5,340 nt of DNA, taken from contig JAQDNC010000007.1 of assembly GCA_027660625.1 (NCBI GenBank), forward strand, positions 1 to 5,340, in the 5' to 3' direction. This document shows positions 4,940 to 5,340 of this stretch, in pieces. The position numbers and the translations under genes were made by a program. Every line of letters starts with the position of its first letter. The first letter of the stretch is position 1. Below the pieces are notes generated by a model, which had not been told where the DNA came from, searched no databases, and worked only from the letters and a program-made list of their open reading frames with translations. The DNA is from Coriobacteriaceae bacterium AM100-PB1-1D-6A. Lineage in GTDB: Bacteria; Actinomycetota; Coriobacteriia; Coriobacteriales; Coriobacteriaceae.

Positions 4940-5167
4940 ATCTCGCCGCTACAACAATCCTTTGGTCTACGGTGCAAAGAACTCAGATCAGAGTCTGGTT
5001 ACTCACAGGAGCAATTTGCGAACCGCATTGACATGGACAGGTCTTACTATGCCTCGATAGAGGTCGGACGAAGAAATGTCAGTCTTTCTAACCTCTCTAA
5101 AATTGCCAATGGATTCAACATATCAATTGCTGCACTTATGACTGGTGTCAGCGATAAAACGGATTAG
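4919..5167 (+). CDS. small XRE-family helix-turn-helix regulator
   Basis: A predicted DNA-binding repressor of 82 residues (77 if translation begins at the in-frame ATG at 4934). Nearly all of it is one Cro/C1-type five-helix domain. SQEQFANRI (29-37) is helix 2, and DRSYYASIEVGRRN (40-53) holds the recognition helix and the IExGxRN turn of this family. SLSNLSKIANGF (55-66) is the next conserved helix. The compact size and RxYxSxIExGxRNxSL pattern resemble restriction-modification controller (C) proteins and many phage or mobile-element regulators. No restriction or methylation gene is visible here. No Shine-Dalgarno precedes either start, so leaderless translation is likely. It diverges from the surface-protein operon and is preceded by a strong inverted repeat, suggesting autoregulation and perhaps control of that operon. 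About 44% GC (105 of 240 bases counted), against up to 75% next door, suggests acquisition by transfer. Confidence 0.88.
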   Translation: MTLFVMDISPLQQSFGLRCKELRSESGYSQEQFANRIDMDRSYYASIEVGRRNVSLSNLSKIANGFNISIAALMTGVSDKTD

Positions 5168-5201
5168 TCCATCATCATCAGCGAACGCAGTGAGCGTATC
5201 A

Positions 5202-5249
5202 ATCGACGGCGTAGCCGGCGGCAAGGTCACGGCACGTGACCGCGCAGCG
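5202..5249. repeat. 48-bp direct repeat, copy 1
   Basis: Matches 5293-5340 at 46 of 48 positions. The unit contains CGGC-GTA-GCCG (5207-5217) and the perfect GGTCACG-GCA-CGTGACC (5225-5241), then a GCGCAGCG tail. It has no coding signal. The 34 bases before it (5168-5201) hold only a short ACGC...GCGT palindrome. Confidence 0.85.
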
Positions 5250-5262
5250 AGCTCTGCAAGCG

Positions 5263-5292
5263 AAGGGGGCAGCATCGCTGTCCCCTTTCTTT
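5263..5292 (+). terminator. intrinsic terminator downstream of the XRE gene
   Basis: AAGGGGGCAGC (5263-5273) pairs with GCTGTCCCCTT (5277-5287) over 11 positions with one G-U type pair and an ATC loop. It is followed by a T-rich tract, TTTCTTT (5286-5292), whose first two Ts also form the base of the stem. It lies about 95 bases past the XRE stop codon, between the two 48-bp repeats. Confidence 0.6.
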
Positions 5293-5340
5293 ATCGGCGG
5301 CGTAGCCGACGGCAAGGTCACGGCACGTGACCGCGCAGCG
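5293..5340. repeat. 48-bp direct repeat, copy 2, reaching the window end
   Basis: Begins 91 bases after copy 1 and differs at two positions (A/G at unit position 5, G/A at unit position 17). Both small hairpins are kept (the longer at 5316-5332) and it ends in GCGCAGCG at the last base. The repeat series may continue beyond the window. Confidence 0.85.

Larger units (their letters stand above)
4878..4960. promoter_or_regulatory. putative operator: 12-bp inverted repeat plus a third half-site
   Basis: GGATTGTTGTAT (4878-4889) and ATACAACAATCC (4907-4918) are a perfect 12-bp inverted repeat with 17 bases between arms. The 11-base TACAACAATCC recurs at 4950-4960 within the coding start of the XRE gene, exactly 42 bases after the second arm (about four helical turns). 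The sites straddle the predicted promoter and start of the regulator and overlap the divergent promoter. This layout fits cooperative autoregulation by the XRE protein, which is inferred, not shown. Confidence 0.6.

Noticed and set aside
4919..5167. toxin-antitoxin antitoxin identity for the XRE gene
   Set aside because: No partner toxin ORF is adjacent on the same strand; downstream there are only a terminator and repeats within the window.
5145..5330. 61-codon plus-strand frame over the right-hand repeats
   Set aside because: It overlaps the end of the XRE gene in another frame and then runs through two copies of a repeat and a terminator.

Overview
The window looks like host-associated Actinomycetota (Coriobacteriia or Bifidobacterium-like; the sequence does not decide which). 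The main gene is very GC-rich: one counted 60-base line is 75% GC, and the central domain about 58%. It encodes an Ala/Asp/Lys-rich coiled-coil surface protein with a sortase motif of the LAxTG type, which is common in this phylum.

Layout, left to right. Positions 1-511 hold no convincing gene. They are packed with at least a dozen short inverted repeats set almost end to end, ending in a pair of related 44-nt hairpins. Positions 512-727 hold a weak 50-codon ORF and two terminator-like hairpins, one per strand. The minus-strand terminator ends the operon to its right. Positions 728-4794 on the minus strand carry two genes: a 1116-residue wall-anchored protein (signal peptide, coiled coil, CAP domain, coiled coil, LAQTG sorting signal), then a 216-residue exported, probably lipid-modified protein with a low-complexity stalk and a C2H2-like CxxC...HxH module. 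They are separated by 65 bases holding a strong hairpin and a clear ribosome binding site, so they are probably one operon encoding cell-envelope proteins.

Positions 4795-4918 are a divergent intergenic region. On the plus strand follows a small XRE-type helix-turn-helix gene at about 44% GC, far below its neighbour. The intergenic region contains a perfect 12-bp inverted repeat (4878-4889 / 4907-4918), and 11 bp of it recurs inside the start of the regulator gene (4950-4960). The repeat overlaps plausible promoters for both directions. The simplest reading is an autoregulated repressor that may also control the surface-protein operon. The regulator has no Shine-Dalgarno sequence, and both of its candidate start codons lie in the arms of a perfect 9-bp hairpin.

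Positions 5168-5340 hold a probable intrinsic terminator between two 48-bp direct repeats (46/48 identical, 91 bp apart), each made of two tight hairpins and a GCGCAGCG tail. The tail also follows the last large hairpin of the left-hand array. The protein genes are therefore flanked on both sides by hairpin-rich, non-coding repeat DNA of similar style. This is the most unusual part of the window.
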